Shown here in pieces: positions 17,379-29,100 of a stretch of DNA of 42,835 nucleotides. The notes under the pieces were generated by a model that saw only the letters and a program-made list of their open reading frames with translations, searched no databases and was not told the origin of the DNA. A program made the translations under genes and the position numbers. The DNA comes from Bacteroidales bacterium (GTDB lineage: Bacteria; Bacteroidota; Bacteroidia; Bacteroidales; JAOZQN01). The stretch's first letter is position 1. Each line of letters opens with the position of its first letter. The stretch spans positions 1 to 42,835 of the forward strand of contig JAOZQN010000004.1 of assembly GCA_029932195.1 (NCBI GenBank), given 5' to 3'.

Positions 17379-17380
17379 AA

Positions 17381-17641
17381 TTATTTAGCTCTTTCAAGTA
17401 TTTCTACTAATCGCCATCTTTTGTTTTTACTTAATGGGCGAGTTTCCATTATTTTTACTTTATCTCCAATGTTGCAGTCGTTTTCTGCATCATGTGCAAA
17501 AAAATTACTTTTTTTGCTAATAAATTTTCCGTATTTTGGGTGTTTCATGTTACGAGTAACTTCCACAGAAATAGTTTTTTCCATTTTGTCACTAGTAACA
17601 AGCCCTATACGAACCTTTCTTAAATTTCTTTTTGTTTCCAT
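17381..17641 (-). CDS. rpsQ: 30S ribosomal protein S17
   Basis: S17, 86 residues, an OB-fold early-assembly protein of the 30S body. It shows [37 protein letters not shown] and [20 protein letters not shown]. Length is normal. It follows rpmC by 38 nt in the S10-spc order. Confidence 0.99.
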   Translation of the reverse strand: METKRNLRKVRIGLVTSDKMEKTISVEVTRNMKHPKYGKFISKKSNFFAHDAENDCNIGDKVKIMETRPLSKNKRWRLVEILERAK

Positions 17642-17679
17642 TGTATTTATTTAATTCGTAGTATTTTTAAGACAATAAA

Positions 17680-17880
17680 TTACTTGACATCTTCAATTTG
17701 TCTTCGTCTTAGCTCTGTTTTTAAACGAGCAATAAATCTTTTAGAGTTTTTTAATTGAAGGTGATTTTCTAATGGAGAAACAGCATGATTAAGTCTTAGT
17801 GTCAATAAACGAGCTTTTTCATCTTCAATATTTTCGATAACCTCGTTTGTTGCGAGTTCTCTTATTTCAGAATTTTTCAT
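17680..17880 (-). CDS. rpmC: 50S ribosomal protein L29
   Basis: L29, 66 residues, a two-helix protein near the exit tunnel, part of the docking site for trigger factor/SRP with L23. It starts MKNSEIRELATNEVIENIED and has LLTLRLNHAVSPLENHLQLK then ARLKTELRRRQ. It sits between rplP and rpsQ as expected. Confidence 0.98.
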   Translation of the reverse strand: MKNSEIRELATNEVIENIEDEKARLLTLRLNHAVSPLENHLQLKNSKRFIARLKTELRRRQIEDVK

Positions 17881-17932
17881 CAGTAAATTTCTTTAAATGA
17901 TTTGATATTAATTTAGTATAATTTTGCCTTTT

Positions 17933-18355
17933 TTATTCTTCAGTATAGTCTCTTCTTATGACAAACTTAGTTTTAATAGGCAATTTTTGTGCAGCAAGTC
18001 TAAGTGCTTCTTTTGCTGTTGCTAAATCAACGCCTTCGGCTTCAAAAATAATTCTTCCTGGTGAAATTCTTGCAACGTAATGTTCAATATCTCCCTTACC
18101 TTTACCCATTCTAACCTCAGCAGGTTTTTTGGTTACAGGTTTTGTAGGAAAAACTCTAATCCATATTTGTCCCTGTCTTTTCATACGTCTTGTAACTGCC
18201 TGTCTGGCAGCCTCTAACTGTCGTCCTGTCATCCAACAAGTTTCTAAGGCTTTTATTCCAAAAGAACCAAATGATAGCTGATTACCTCTGTTGGCATTGC
18301 CTTTCATTCTCCCCTTTTGGAGCTTTCTATATTTTGTTTTCTTTGGTTGTAACAT
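17933..18355 (-). CDS. rplP: 50S ribosomal protein L16
   Basis: L16, 140 residues, which lines the A-site region of the 50S subunit. Conserved elements are [58 protein letters not shown] and [16 protein letters not shown]. Length is normal. It lies 29 nt after rpsC. Confidence 0.99.
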   Translation of the reverse strand: MLQPKKTKYRKLQKGRMKGNANRGNQLSFGSFGIKALETCWMTGRQLEAARQAVTRRMKRQGQIWIRVFPTKPVTKKPAEVRMGKGKGDIEHYVARISPGRIIFEAEGVDLATAKEALRLAAQKLPIKTKFVIRRDYTEE

Positions 18356-18384
18356 TATTTGTGGTAATAATTATTTGTTAGAAT

Positions 18385-19089
18385 TTATCTTGTATTTCTT
18401 CGGCGTTTTACCTTTGATTTTTTTTGCTTTATTTTTTTATCTACATTAGGAGACAAGTCTCTTTTTCCGTAAACTTCACCTTTAAAAATCCAAACTTTAA
18501 TACCGAGTAAACCAACTTTAGTTAAAGCTTCTGCTGCTGCATAATCAATGTCTGCTCTAAGTGTATGTAGAGGAGTTCTTCCTTCTTTATACATCTCATT
18601 ACGAGCCATTTCAGCACCATTTAATCTACCAGCTATTAATATTTTTACTCCTTTAGCACCCATTCTCATGGTTGAAGCAATTGCCATTTTTATAGCTCTA
18701 CGATATGCAATTTTACCTTCAAGCTGTTTGGCTACAGTATTTGCAACAATAAGAGCGTCCAATTCTGGTCTTTTAACTTCAAAAATATTAACTTGAACTT
18801 CTTTATTCGTAATTTTTTTCAGCTCTTCTCTAAGTCTATCAACTTCTTTACCACCTTTACCTATAATAATTCCAGGTCTTGCAGTATTAACAGTTATAGT
18901 TATTAATTTTAGAGTTCTTTCAATAATTATTCTTGAAATATTAGCTTTGGCTAATCTTACGTTAAGATATTTTCTTATTTTATCGTCTTCGTAGATATTA
19001 TCTGCATAATTATCTCCTCCGAACCAGTTTGAATCCCATCCTCTGATGTATCCAAGCCTACTACTTATTGGATTTACCTTTTGTCCCAT
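18385..19089 (-). CDS. rpsC: 30S ribosomal protein S3
   Basis: S3, 234 residues, of the 30S head at the mRNA entry tunnel. It starts [20 protein letters not shown]; the KH RNA-binding domain has [20 protein letters not shown] (GKGG at 77-80), and the C-terminal domain contains [21 protein letters not shown] basic tail ([17 protein letters not shown]) ends the protein. Only 1 nt separates it from rplV. Confidence 0.99.
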   Translation of the reverse strand: MGQKVNPISSRLGYIRGWDSNWFGGDNYADNIYEDDKIRKYLNVRLAKANISRIIIERTLKLITITVNTARPGIIIGKGGKEVDRLREELKKITNKEVQVNIFEVKRPELDALIVANTVAKQLEGKIAYRRAIKMAIASTMRMGAKGVKILIAGRLNGAEMARNEMYKEGRTPLHTLRADIDYAAAEALTKVGLLGIKVWIFKGEVYGKRDLSPNVDKKIKQKKSKVKRRRNTR

Positions 19090-19090
19090 T

Positions 19091-19498
19091 CTATATATTT
19101 GGTTTTTGTTTTGTGTCTATAAATAAAGTTACATGATTAGAACGCTTTCTTATTCTATAAGCTCTACCTTGTGCTCTTGGCTGAATTCTTTTGAGCATTC
19201 TTGCAGAATCTACAAATATTGTTTTTATGTATAAGTCAGCTTCTTCTATTCTTACACCTTCGTTTTTTTGTTCCCAGTTTGCAATTGCAGATTTAAGTAA
19301 AACTTTTAATCTACCTGATGCTTCTTTTGGCGAAAACGTTAGTATATCAAGAGCAGTATTTATATCTTTTCCTCTGATAACATCAGCAAGTAGCCTCATT
19401 TTCCGAGGAGATGTAGGACAATTTTTAAGAATAGCATAATATTGTTTCTTTTTTTGTTCCTTTATCTTTTCAGCTCTTATTTTTTTTCTTTTTCCCAT
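19091..19498 (-). CDS. rplV: 50S ribosomal protein L22
   Basis: L22, 135 residues, which reaches into the exit tunnel by a beta-hairpin. The pattern [20 protein letters not shown] and the hairpin tip region [20 protein letters not shown] are clear. About 20 extra basic residues at the N-terminus ([17 protein letters not shown]) precede the usual start of the fold. It lies 72 nt after rpsS. Confidence 0.99.
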   Translation of the reverse strand: MGKRKKIRAEKIKEQKKKQYYAILKNCPTSPRKMRLLADVIRGKDINTALDILTFSPKEASGRLKVLLKSAIANWEQKNEGVRIEEADLYIKTIFVDSARMLKRIQPRAQGRAYRIRKRSNHVTLFIDTKQKPNI

Positions 19499-19570
19499 CT
19501 CAAATTGAAATTATTTAATTTTTATTCAATGTTTAATTTGTTCAAAGTTTCTTGAATTTTAGAAACTTTA

Positions 19571-19837
19571 TTATTTTCTGTTACCAGAATGTCCTCTGAA
19601 AGTTCTTGTTGGTGCGAACTCTCCAAGTTTATGTCCAACCATATTCTCCGTAATATAAACTGGTATAAACTTATTACCATTGTGAACAGCTAAAGTGTAT
19701 CCTACAAAGTCTGGGGAAATCATAGATCTCCTTGCCCAAGTTTTGATAACTTTCTTCTTTCCTGTTTCTTGCATTTTTAAAACCTTGCGTTCTAATTTAA
19801 CGTCTATAAAAGGTCCCTTCTTTAGTGAGCGGCTCAT
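19571..19837 (-). CDS. rpsS: 30S ribosomal protein S19
   Basis: S19, 88 residues, of the 30S head, pairing with S13. It starts [20 protein letters not shown] and contains the invariant [20 protein letters not shown] and [18 protein letters not shown]. Length is normal. It follows rplB by 22 nt. Confidence 0.99.
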   Translation of the reverse strand: MSRSLKKGPFIDVKLERKVLKMQETGKKKVIKTWARRSMISPDFVGYTLAVHNGNKFIPVYITENMVGHKLGEFAPTRTFRGHSGNRK

Positions 19838-19859
19838 GTTATTGTTTTTTAGTTATTTT

Positions 19860-20693
19860 TTATCTCTTTTTAGTTTTTCTACGTTCTACAATATATCTGT
19901 CTGAACGTTTCTTTTTGTCTCTTGTTTTAAATCCTTTTGCAAGAATACCGTTTCGTGAACGAGGGTGTCCACCAGACGAGCGTCCTTCACCACCACCCAT
20001 TGGGTGATCTACTGGATTCATAACAACACCACGAACTCTTGGTCTTCGTCCTTGCCATCTTGTTCGTCCAGCTTTTCCTGAGCGTTCTAATTGATGGTCT
20101 GAATTTGAAACATGTCCGATTGTTGCTCTACAAGTTGCAAGAATTTTTCTTACCTCACCAGAAGGTAATTTTATTAAGGCATATTTACCATCTCTTGATA
20201 CTAATTGTGCATAAGAACCTGCACTTCTTACCATTGAAGCCCCTTGTCTGGGATATAATTCTACGTTATGAATAACTGCTCCCAAAGGTATTTCTGATAA
20301 ATATAAAGTGTTTCCAATTTCTGGTGCTACTCCTTTTCCTGATAATATTTCTTGCCCTACTTCAATTCCTCTTGGGGCAATTATATATCTTTTTACACCA
20401 TCTTTATATATCACAAGTGCGATTCTTGCACTTCTATTCGGATCATACTCAATAGATGCTATTTTAGCAGGAATTCCTTCTTTGTCTCTTTTGAAGTCAA
20501 TTACTCTATATTTCTTTTTGTGTCCACCTCCAATATATCTGGAAGTCATACGTCCTTGACTATTTCTTCCTCCAGTTCTTTTTAAACCTTTAACAAGAGA
20601 TTTTTCTGGACTTGATTTTGTTATTTCCGAAAAAGTTGTTACAATTTTTCGTCTTTGTCCAGGCGTTGTCGGTTTTATTTTGCGTAGTGCCAT
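19860..20693 (-). CDS. rplB: 50S ribosomal protein L2
   Basis: L2, 277 residues, required for peptidyl-transferase activity and subunit joining. It contains [32 protein letters not shown], the Gly-rich region and the functional [20 protein letters not shown] with the conserved His. It ends in the usual basic tail. It lies between rplW and rpsS. Confidence 0.99.
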   Translation of the reverse strand: MALRKIKPTTPGQRRKIVTTFSEITKSSPEKSLVKGLKRTGGRNSQGRMTSRYIGGGHKKKYRVIDFKRDKEGIPAKIASIEYDPNRSARIALVIYKDGVKRYIIAPRGIEVGQEILSGKGVAPEIGNTLYLSEIPLGAVIHNVELYPRQGASMVRSAGSYAQLVSRDGKYALIKLPSGEVRKILATCRATIGHVSNSDHQLERSGKAGRTRWQGRRPRVRGVVMNPVDHPMGGGEGRSSGGHPRSRNGILAKGFKTRDKKKRSDRYIVERRKTKKR

Positions 20694-20756
20694 TTCTTTT
20701 AAAAATTTTTAGATTTTAGATTTTAGATTTTTTTATTAAAATAAGAAAAATCTTAT

Positions 20757-21047
20757 CTAAATATTACTGTAAAAATCAATAGTGTCGCCATCTACTAAGG
20801 AAACTATAGCTTTTTTAGTAGTGTTTGTTCTGCCTTTTACAACTCCCGACTTAGTATGTCTTTGTCTGCTTTTTCCTGCATAAACCATTGTGTTTACAGA
20901 CTCTACAGTAACATTATACAAACTTTCTATTGCTTTTTTAATTTCTATTTTATTTGCTTTTTTATCTACAAGAAAACCGTATTGATTAAGAGTTTCTTGT
21001 TTTTCTGTCATTTTTTCGGTGACAATTGGTTTTATTAAAATGCTCAT
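20757..21047 (-). CDS. rplW: 50S ribosomal protein L23
   Basis: L23, 96 residues, at the tunnel exit, the docking site for trigger factor and SRP. It shows LIKPIVTEKMTEKQE, FLVDKKANKIEIKKAIESLY and VTVESVNTMVYAGKSRQR, the typical order. The spacer to rplB contains short TTTTAGAT tandem words at about 20706-20730. Confidence 0.98.
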   Translation of the reverse strand: MSILIKPIVTEKMTEKQETLNQYGFLVDKKANKIEIKKAIESLYNVTVESVNTMVYAGKSRQRHTKSGVVKGRTNTTKKAIVSLVDGDTIDFYSNI

Positions 21048-21076
21048 CTTGATTGTAATTTAAAATTTTCTTAACG

Positions 21077-21706
21077 TTAGTTGTCTAAAATACTGTTAAC
21101 TACTTCTATAGAGCTTTCAAAGAATACGAGATTCTTATATTTCAAAATATCATAAGTACTTAACTCATTTGCAGTTATCACCTTAGCATTTTTCAAATTT
21201 CGGGACGACAAATATAGATTAATATTTTCGTTTTTTAAAATTAAAAGCGATTTTTTATCATTTATTTTTAAATTATTTTCAAATTTAACAAATTCGCTTG
21301 TTTTTACATGCTCAAAAGTGAAGTCTTCTACTACAATTATTTCGTTATTTTTAGCTTTATATGTTAGGGCAGATTTACGAGCCAGTTTTTTTAATTTTTT
21401 ATTTAATTTAAAACTATAGTCTCTTGGTTTTGGACCAAAAATTCTACCTCCACCTCTAAAAATAGGCGATTTAATGCTACCAGCTCTTGCTGTTCCTGTT
21501 CCTTTTTGTTTTTTTATCTTTCTGGTGCTACCTTTTATTTCGCCTCTTTCTTTTGCTTTGTGCGTTCCTTGCCTGTTGTTTGCCATATATTGCTTAACAT
21601 CAAGGTATATCGCATGGTCGTTTGGTTCTACATTAAAAATTGAATCTTTCAATTCTATACTTTTACCAACGTCCTGTCCTTCTTTGTTGATTACTTTAAT
21701 TTCCAT
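21077..21706 (-). CDS. rplD: 50S ribosomal protein L4
   Basis: L4, 209 residues, whose loop lines the exit tunnel; in E. coli it is also the S10-operon autoregulator. The tunnel-loop region has [20 protein letters not shown] and [20 protein letters not shown], then [17 protein letters not shown]. Its ATG overlaps the rplC stop by one base (TAATG), which couples the two. Confidence 0.99.
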   Translation of the reverse strand: MEIKVINKEGQDVGKSIELKDSIFNVEPNDHAIYLDVKQYMANNRQGTHKAKERGEIKGSTRKIKKQKGTGTARAGSIKSPIFRGGGRIFGPKPRDYSFKLNKKLKKLARKSALTYKAKNNEIIVVEDFTFEHVKTSEFVKFENNLKINDKKSLLILKNENINLYLSSRNLKNAKVITANELSTYDILKYKNLVFFESSIEVVNSILDN

Positions 21707-22320
21707 TATTTTTCAATTATTAAGTATGAACCTTTAGCACCTGGAACGGCACCTTTTACTAAGATTAAATTGTGTTCTGAGATAATTTTAACCACTTTTA
21801 GGTTAAGGACTTTAACTGTTTTTGCTCCCATGTGTCCACCCATTCTCATTCCTTTGAAAACTCGTGAAGGATATGAAGAAGCTCCAATAGAACCTGGTGC
21901 TCTATTTCTGTCTTGCTGTCCGTGAGTTTGTCCACCAACTCCGTGAAAATTGTATCTTTTTACTACACCTTGAAATCCTTTTCCTTTGGAAACACCTGTA
22001 ACATCTACCCATGTATCATCTTTAAAAATATCTACGGTTAGTTTGTCTCCAAGTTTTTGGTCGGTAGAACCAATAAATTCTACAACTTTCTTTTTAGGTG
22101 TTGTGTTTGCTTTTTTATAATGACCAATTTCTGCTTTTGTTGCGTTTTTCTCTTTTTTCTCCTCGTAAGCTAACTGAACTGAATTGTATCCGTCTGTCTC
22201 CTCTTTTTTGATTTGAGTAATAACGCATGGACCTACCTCTATCACAGTGCATGGAATATTTTTACCATCTGCATCGAAAACTGAGGTCATTCCTACTTTT
22301 TTTCCTATTAGTCCTGGCAT
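21706..22320 (-). CDS. rplC: 50S ribosomal protein L3
   Basis: L3, 204 residues, an early-assembly protein reaching the peptidyl-transferase centre. It starts [20 protein letters not shown] and carries the loop [22 protein letters not shown] with the Gln that is methylated by PrmB in other bacteria, then [20 protein letters not shown]. Length is normal. It lies 62 nt after rpsJ. Confidence 0.99.
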   Translation of the reverse strand: MPGLIGKKVGMTSVFDADGKNIPCTVIEVGPCVITQIKKEETDGYNSVQLAYEEKKEKNATKAEIGHYKKANTTPKKKVVEFIGSTDQKLGDKLTVDIFKDDTWVDVTGVSKGKGFQGVVKRYNFHGVGGQTHGQQDRNRAPGSIGASSYPSRVFKGMRMGGHMGAKTVKVLNLKVVKIISEHNLILVKGAVPGAKGSYLIIEK

Positions 22321-22382
22321 TTTTCTATATTTATTTTATTAATACTTTGTTAAATTTATTGTTTACTAAGTTAAAAAACTCA

Positions 22383-22688
22383 TCAAACTTTTATTTCTAC
22401 ATCTACTCCGCTTGGAAGTTCTAACTTCATAAGTGCATCAACTGTTTTTGGCGAAGAATTGAAAATATCAATAAGTCTTTTGAATGTAGATAACTGAAAT
22501 TGTTCTCTTGCTTCTTTGTTTACAAAAGTTGATTTGTTTACTGTAAAAATCCTCTTGTGCGTTGGCAAAGGTATTGGACCTTTTACCGTTGCTCCCGTAT
22601 TCAATACCGATTTTACAATTTTTTCGGCTGAGCTATCTACCAAACTGTGGTCGTATGATTTTAGCTTTATTCTAATTTTTTGGCTCAT
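22383..22688 (-). CDS. rpsJ: 30S ribosomal protein S10
   Basis: S10, 101 residues, of the 30S head; in E. coli it is also the NusE transcription antitermination factor. It shows [40 protein letters not shown] and [20 protein letters not shown]. It follows fusA by only 46 nt with no tuf gene between, which joins the str and S10 groups. Confidence 0.99.
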   Translation of the reverse strand: MSQKIRIKLKSYDHSLVDSSAEKIVKSVLNTGATVKGPIPLPTHKRIFTVNKSTFVNKEAREQFQLSTFKRLIDIFNSSPKTVDALMKLELPSGVDVEIKV

Positions 22689-22734
22689 AGAGTTTTAAAA
22701 TTATAAGATTATTTTCAGACTTTTGGTCTGATTT

Positions 22735-24837
22735 TTATTGAAAATATATTTTTCCTGTTATTGTGTCTATTATTTTTTTTGATATATCTTTTGGAACTTC
22801 ATCATATTTTGAAAACTCCATTGACGATGTTGCTCTTCCAGAAGAGAGTGTTCTTAAATCTGTTACATATCCAAAAGTTTCGGATAGTGGAACAATTGCA
22901 GATATTATTCTTAAATTTAATTTCATATCTGAATTAAGAATTTGTCCACGTCTTTTTGTTATGTCGGACATAATATCTCCCATGTATTGGTCGGGAGTTA
23001 ATACTTCTAATTTCATTATTGGTTCTAAAAGTATTGGACTTGCTTTTTTTGTAGCTTTTCTAAATGCTATCCTTGCTGCAGACTCAAATGCAAGACTATC
23101 AGAATCTACATTATGATGCTCGCCGTCTAAAAGTTCTATTTTTATGGCATTCATTTTATAACCTGCAAGAGGTCCATTGAACATTGCCGCTTTAAAGCCT
23201 TTTTCTACTGCTGGAATATATTCTTTTGGAATTGCTCCTTGCTTAATATTATCTATAAATTCTAAACCTACTTTATCTTTATTTGCAGGTGAAATTTTTA
23301 TAGTAATATCAGCAAATTTGCCTTTTCCTCCTGTTTGCTTTTTGAAAGTTTCACGATGTTTTACAACATCAGTAATCGCTTCTTTATAAGTAACTTGAGG
23401 TTTTCCTTGACTACAAAATACATTAAATTCCGTTTTTAATCTATTTACCAAAACATCTAAATGCAATTCGCCCATTCCACTCATAATTGTTTGCCCTGTT
23501 TCCTCGTTTTGAGTTACTTGGAAAGTTGGATCTTCCTCTTCTAATTTTCGTAAAGAAGCATGTAATTTATCTGTATCTGCCTGAGTTTTTGCTTCAACAG
23601 CTACACCAATTACTGGTTCGGGAAATTCTATTTGTCCAAGAATAAGTGGACTATCTACAAGTGTTATTGTATCACCAGTTTTTAGGTTTTTGGCTACAAT
23701 AGCTCCAATATCTCCAGCAGAAATAGAATCGATTTTATTTTGTTTGTTGGCGTGCATTCTATACAATCCAGCAACACGCTCTTTGCGTTCTGTTCTTGGA
23801 TTGTAAATTTGTGTTCCGTTGATTAGTTTGCCAGAATAAACTCTAACATAAGCTAATCGTCCAACATAAGGGTCGGTTGCAATTTTGAAAACAAAAGCTG
23901 TTAATGAATCACTATCATCAGTTTCTCTTGTTTCTTCTTTATTGGTAAGTGGATTTATTCCTTTAACTTTTTCAGTATCTAAAGGAGTTGGTAGGTAGGC
24001 AGTTAATCCATTTAAGAGTGTTTGAACTCCTTTATTTTTCAATGATGAGCCACAAAAAACGGGGATTAACTTTAATTCTAATGTTGTTTTTCTTATTAAA
24101 CTATTAACTTCGTCTTCGGTAATTTTGTCTGGTGTTTCTAAATATTTTTCCATGAAATCCATATCATATTCTGATAGTTTTTCATATAAATTTTCTCTCC
24201 ACTCTTCTGCTTCCTCTTTATAATCTTCAGGAATATCTTTATAAAAATATTCTACTCCTTCATTATCTTCTTTCCAGTAAACTGCTTTATTCTTAACTAA
24301 ATCTATTAGTCCTTCAAACTCGTCTTCTGCTCCTATCGGTATTTGAACAGGAATTGGATTTGCATACAATTTCTCCTCAATTTCGCTAACAACTCTAAAA
24401 AAGTCAGCACCAACTCTATCCATCTTATTTACAAACGCAATTTTTGGAACACTATATTTATCAGCCTGTCTCCAAACCGTTTCCGATTGTGGTTCTACTC
24501 CACCAACGGCACAGAAAACAGCAACAGCACCATCTAACACTCTTAAAGACCGCTCAACTTCTACGGTGAAATCAACGTGTCCTGGTGTGTCAATGATATT
24601 AATTTTGTAATCTTGATTATTGAAATTCCAGTAGGTGGTAGTGGCGGCAGATGTGATTGTAATTCCTCTTTCTTGCTCTTGTTTCATCCAATCCATAGTA
24701 GCAGCACCGTCATGGACTTCACCAATTTTATGTATCACACCCGTGTAAAACAATATACGTTCTGTTGTAGTTGTTTTACCGGCATCTATGTGAGCCATAA
24801 TTCCGATATTGCGTGTATGTATAAGATTTTCAATCAT
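22735..24837 (-). CDS. fusA: Translation elongation factor G
   Basis: EF-G, 700 residues, the GTPase that drives tRNA-mRNA translocation. GTP-binding motifs are AHIDAGKTT (15-23), DTPGHVDF (83-90) and NKMD (137-140); switch [13 protein letters not shown] is intact. Domains II to V follow at normal length, with [14 protein letters not shown] (domain III), [12 protein letters not shown] (IV) and [13 protein letters not shown] near the end. It is a canonical EF-G, not a shortened paralogue. The 156-nt leader separates it from rpsG. Confidence 0.99.
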   Translation of the reverse strand: MIENLIHTRNIGIMAHIDAGKTTTTERILFYTGVIHKIGEVHDGAATMDWMKQEQERGITITSAATTTYWNFNNQDYKINIIDTPGHVDFTVEVERSLRVLDGAVAVFCAVGGVEPQSETVWRQADKYSVPKIAFVNKMDRVGADFFRVVSEIEEKLYANPIPVQIPIGAEDEFEGLIDLVKNKAVYWKEDNEGVEYFYKDIPEDYKEEAEEWRENLYEKLSEYDMDFMEKYLETPDKITEDEVNSLIRKTTLELKLIPVFCGSSLKNKGVQTLLNGLTAYLPTPLDTEKVKGINPLTNKEETRETDDSDSLTAFVFKIATDPYVGRLAYVRVYSGKLINGTQIYNPRTERKERVAGLYRMHANKQNKIDSISAGDIGAIVAKNLKTGDTITLVDSPLILGQIEFPEPVIGVAVEAKTQADTDKLHASLRKLEEEDPTFQVTQNEETGQTIMSGMGELHLDVLVNRLKTEFNVFCSQGKPQVTYKEAITDVVKHRETFKKQTGGKGKFADITIKISPANKDKVGLEFIDNIKQGAIPKEYIPAVEKGFKAAMFNGPLAGYKMNAIKIELLDGEHHNVDSDSLAFESAARIAFRKATKKASPILLEPIMKLEVLTPDQYMGDIMSDITKRRGQILNSDMKLNLRIISAIVPLSETFGYVTDLRTLSSGRATSSMEFSKYDEVPKDISKKIIDTITGKIYFQ

Positions 24838-24993
24838 AGCACTTTGACTAGAGGATTGTCTTTTTGATATTGCTGTAATATAATAAAAGACCTGCCCTTT
24901 TTGGCGTTATAGTTAGTTTAAATTTTTAAAGTATAAAGTTAAAAGTTTTAATAATTAATTATAAAACTTAACATTATGTAAAGTAATATTGTT

Positions 24994-25470
24994 TTAGAAA
25001 CGGAAGTGAGCAAATGCTTTATTTGCTTCTGCCATTCTTAGAGTTTCCTCTTTTCTTTTGAAGGCTGCACCTTCTTCTTTGTATGCTGCAATAATTTCGT
25101 CAGCAAGTTTTGTTGCCATCGTTTTACCTTTTCTCTTGCGAGCAGCAGCTATAAGATGTTTTACACCGATAGCAACTTTTCTTCCAGGTCTAACTTCCAT
25201 TGGAACTTGGAAAGTAGCTCCACCAATTCTGCGACTTTTTACTTCTACAGCTGGTGTTATGTTAAGCATTGCTTGTTTCCAAATATCTATTGGACTTTTT
25301 TCCTCTTTTTTAAGCTTGTTTTCTACTACTTCTAATGCGTCGTAAAAAATTTTAAGAGCTTTTGTTTTTTTGCCGTGATACATCAAGTCGTTTACAAACC
25401 GTGTAACTAATTGGTCTTGATATTTTGGGTCTGGAAGAATTAATCTCTTTTTTGGTTTTGACTTTCTCAT
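24994..25470 (-). CDS. rpsG: 30S ribosomal protein S7
   Basis: S7, 158 residues, the primary head-assembly protein of the 30S subunit and regulator of the str operon in E. coli. It shows [57 protein letters not shown] and AANKAF-like [13 protein letters not shown] at the end. It lies 90 nt after rpsL, with tandem repeats in the spacer. Confidence 0.99.
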   Translation of the reverse strand: MRKSKPKKRLILPDPKYQDQLVTRFVNDLMYHGKKTKALKIFYDALEVVENKLKKEEKSPIDIWKQAMLNITPAVEVKSRRIGGATFQVPMEVRPGRKVAIGVKHLIAAARKRKGKTMATKLADEIIAAYKEEGAAFKRKEETLRMAEANKAFAHFRF

Positions 25471-25472
25471 TT

Positions 25473-25556
25473 AGTATAAAGTTTTTAAAGTATAAAGTTT
25501 TTAAAGTGTAAAGTATAAAGTTTTTTCAACTTGATAACTTTCAACTTGATAACTTT
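25473..25556. repeat. Two short tandem duplications in the rpsL-rpsG spacer
   Basis: AGTATAAAGTTTTTAA is repeated exactly at 25473-25488 and 25489-25504, with a third decayed copy after it. CAACTTGATAACTTT is repeated exactly at 25527-25541 and 25542-25556. Together they fill the 90-nt spacer. They are non-coding; no function is evident. Confidence 0.8.
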
Positions 25557-25560
25557 TTAA

Positions 25561-25947
25561 CTATTTTTTTTTAGCTGTTTTAGGTCGTTTAGTTCCATAT
25601 TTAGAACGTCTTTGCATTCTTCCATCAACACCGTCAGTGTCGAGGTTTCCTCTAACTACGTGGTATCTAACACCAGGTAGATCTTTAATCCTACCACCTC
25701 TAACAAGAACTATAGAGTGTTCCTGTAAGTTGTGTCCTTCACCAGGGATATATGCGTTTACTTCTTTTCCGTTTGTAAGCCTTACTCTGGCAACTTTTCT
25801 CATTGCTGAATTAGGTTTTTTAGGCGTTGTTGTGTAAACTCTAACACATACTCCTCTTCTTTGTGGACAATTTTCAAGTGCAGGAGATTTACTTTTTTCC
25901 TTTTGAACCTTACGTCCTTTTCTTATTAATTGCTGTATTGTTGGCAT
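25561..25947 (-). CDS. rpsL: 30S ribosomal protein S12
   Basis: S12, 128 residues, of the decoding centre. The start is the ATG at 25947 ([13 protein letters not shown]), the family start; an in-frame ATG at 26085 would add 46 unrelated residues and overlap the promoter. It contains [20 protein letters not shown] (streptomycin-site Lys region) and [18 protein letters not shown], whose Asp89 is the residue that RimO methylthiolates in other bacteria (rimO is at 33067-34350). It is the first gene of the superoperon, with a leader of about 100 nt. Confidence 0.99.
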   Translation of the reverse strand: MPTIQQLIRKGRKVQKEKSKSPALENCPQRRGVCVRVYTTTPKKPNSAMRKVARVRLTNGKEVNAYIPGEGHNLQEHSIVLVRGGRIKDLPGVRYHVVRGNLDTDGVDGRMQRRSKYGTKRPKTAKKK

Positions 25948-26055
25948 AAAATTTTCTAATATTTTGTTATAATCACTTAATAGCCTGTTTTTTATAAAAG
26001 TAGTAGAATTAACCCTACTCTCCAAAACATTACTATTTTCCCGATTTTCAGTTTG

Positions 26056-26085
26056 CAAATGTAATATTAATTTTATTAATAACAA
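26056..26085 (-). promoter_or_regulatory. Bacteroidota-type promoter of the ribosomal superoperon
   Basis: On the - strand, TTG (26085-26083), 19 nt, then TACATTTG (26063-26056), matching -33 TTTG (3 of 4) and -7 TAnnTTTG. Transcription would start near 26050, about 100 nt before the rpsL ATG. Its location excludes the longer rpsL start. It would drive rpsL-rpsG-fusA and probably the whole run to rplQ. Confidence 0.75.
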
Positions 26086-26176
26086 TTTTTTCTCACTTTT
26101 TTTTATTTTTTATTTGAAGTTTAAAATATACTTAATATTTACAAATGTTTTTTTTGATAATTGATAACTGAAAAAG

Positions 26177-29100
26177 CTATTTCAATTCTTTCATAAGCAC
26201 TTCTACGGCTTTTTCAAGTTGTTGGTCTCTGTTTTTTACCATTACATCATATTGATTTATTACTTTATGATCTGGTTCAAATTGTTTGTTCTCCAAAATA
26301 TTGCCTTCCATATCTGTAACAGCAATTTGTGGAATACCAAAATATAAGCTCTTATCTACCAGTGTTTCCCACCATACGGCAGTCATTGTTCCAGGAATTG
26401 GCATACCAACAGTTTTGCCTATTTCTAATTCTCTATAAGCATATGGAAATGCGTGAGCATCAGAATAATTAGCCTCATTGATGAGCAGGATTGAAGGTTT
26501 TACCCATTTTGTTTTTGGTTCGTGTCCCATGTTTATTCCTCTTGGTGCAAAATTGATATATTTTTCTCCAGATAAAAAAGTAACTAACTGGTCGTGTAAC
26601 CAGCCGCCGGTATTGAAACGAGTGTCAATAATAATTGCCTCTTTTTCGTAGTTTTCACCAAGAATTTCGGAATAAATATCTCTAAAGCTTTGGTCGTTCA
26701 TACCTTTAATATGTATGTATCCAATTTTTCCATCGGATAGTCTTTCGGTTTCTTTTTTGCGATTTTCTATCCATCTGTCATAAAGAAGATTTTTTTCTGT
26801 TTTTATGGAAATTGGTTTGATTATTTCTTGCCACTTTTCGCCACTTTCGGGGTTCTGTAATGATAAAAGAACATTTTTTCCTGCTTTATGGTTTAAGTAT
26901 TGATAATAATCTTCATCTTTTTTTATTAAAATTCCATCAATTTTTTCAATAATTACACCTTCTTTTATTTTTGTATTTGCTTTTGTTAAAGGACCTTTTT
27001 TTATTATTTCAATAATTTTTAAGCCATCGTTTTCAAAATTCTGGTCGAAAAAAGCACCAAGTTTTGCTGTTTCGTCTCCGTAGGGTATTTTGTGGATATA
27101 TCCAGAGCCTGTGTGTGAGGAGTTTAATTCTCCTAACATTTCGCTAAGCATTTCGGCAAAATCGTAATTATTATTTATATGTGGTAAAAATTGTTCGTAT
27201 TCTTTTTTATAAAATTCCCAATCTGTTCCGTGTAAATCTTTATCTAAATGTTTGACTTTTATTAAATTCCAAACATGATAAAACATATAGTTCCGTTCTT
27301 TTGATTTATTGAGATACATTTCTGCCTTGTAAGAGATAGTTGTTTTTTTGTAATCTTTGGTAGATATTTTTACTATTTTCCCTCCCGATAGCAGAAATAA
27401 ATTTTTGCCATCTTTGTCCATTTTCAAAGATTTTCCGTATCCCGAAAGATTCGCAATAAGTTTAGTATTATTTTCTCTAAATTCGTGAACCCACAAGTCA
27501 TAGTCTTTTTCAAATTTAGTGAGATAAAATAATTTTTCGCCATCGGCAGACATCACTGCGTCCGACATACTGGACGAATTTATTGTAAGTCTGACATTAC
27601 GGTCTCTAATTCCTTCAAATTCTATTTTAATATCTTTATTTTCATTAGTTTCCTCGTCTTCTACATTTTCATATTTTGTTGCAAACTCTTCTTCTGTAAG
27701 GTTAAAATCGTCGTAAGCTTCTTTTGTTAGAAATAGTCCAAAAACGTCCCATTGTTTACCTGTTGAGCCAAGATTATTTAAACCATCTCTATCCGAAAAC
27801 CATATTAGCATTTCTCCTCCGAGCATCCATTTTGGAGTTCGGTCTTTAAATCCACTTTTTGTTAGGTTTGTAATATTCTGATTTCCTTGTGCATCTACAA
27901 GTGCGATGTCTGACATAAATAAATGGTGTGGTGAATATTGAACCAAAAACCACTGACCATCAGGCGAATATTCATATTTTATATCACCATCTTTGTAAGA
28001 ATAATTATATTTTCCGTCGAGAATTGTTTTGGTTTCTTTTGTTTCTGTGTCAAAAACTTTTAATGTTGTGCGGTTTTCTAAGAATGCTATTTTTTTGCCA
28101 GAAGGCGAATATTCTGGTTGAAATTCATTATTTTCTGTATTAATAATGATTTTTTCTTCCAATAAAGTAGAATTTATAAAGTTTTTTTCGGTTTCACTAA
28201 CAATTGTAGTTTCGTAAATATTCCAACTTCCATTTCTTTCGGAGGCGTATAAAATTGTTCTGCCATCGGGTGAAAAAGAGGGACTTCGCTCTGCTTCTGC
28301 GGTATTGGTAATTTTTTTGGTGGTGGAATATTCGGTGGAAGTTACAAAAATTTCGCCTCGCACAACAAACACAACTTCTTTGCCGTTTGGCGACACATTA
28401 ATTTGACTTGCTCCCGAAGTCATTTTTTTAAATTCTTTGGTATCATAAATTAAATCCATAGAAATTGATATTTTTAATTTCTGTGAATCCATATCATTTT
28501 TTTTTGTGTAAATGTCTCCGTTGTAGCTGTAACAGAGCGTATTATTATTTGAACTTGATAGAAAACGAACTGGGTGTTTCTCGTGTTTTGTAATTTGTGA
28601 AACTTCTTTTGGATTGCTTAATGGAAATTTATAAACATTAAAACTACCATTTATTTCTTCTCGTAAAAATAAAATTTCTGTCTCATCATTATTAAAAATA
28701 GGATTTCTATCTTCACCTTTAAAATAGGTAAGTTTTGTGTGCATTTTTGTTGTTAAATTATACACCCAAATATCTTTTGCAACTGACGATATATGGTGTT
28801 TTCTCCAATAATTTTCTGTTCCTTTAACATCTTGATATACAATATTTTCTTGCATTTTGTCGTAAGTTGCAAGTTGTGCGGGTGTAGATAAAATTTGTAT
28901 TATTCTACCACCATCTTTTGGCACAGAGTAGAGTTCGTCAAAAACTCTTTTATTTGGAAATAAAACATTAGTAGTAAGGTCGATAATTTCTGCGGTGAAC
29001 AAAATATTTTCACCGTCTGGTGAAAAACTTGTAGGAATTTCGTTTGAAGAGTAATATGTCAATCGTTCCGCTTTACCACCTTCTGCATTCATTACAAAAA

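Noticed and set aside
22715-22731. Hairpin TCAGAC/GTCTGA between fusA and rpsJ as a terminator
   Set aside because: The T-run follows only on the + strand, where no gene ends; on the coding strand it lacks a T-run, and the operon continues.
22689-22734. Looked for tuf between fusA and rpsJ
   Set aside because: Only 46 nt separate the genes; tuf is absent here, as is common in this phylum.
25948-26085. Longer N-terminus for S12 (46 extra codons)
   Set aside because: The extra residues match no S12, and the stretch contains the -33/-7 promoter; the family start MPTIQQ is at 25947.
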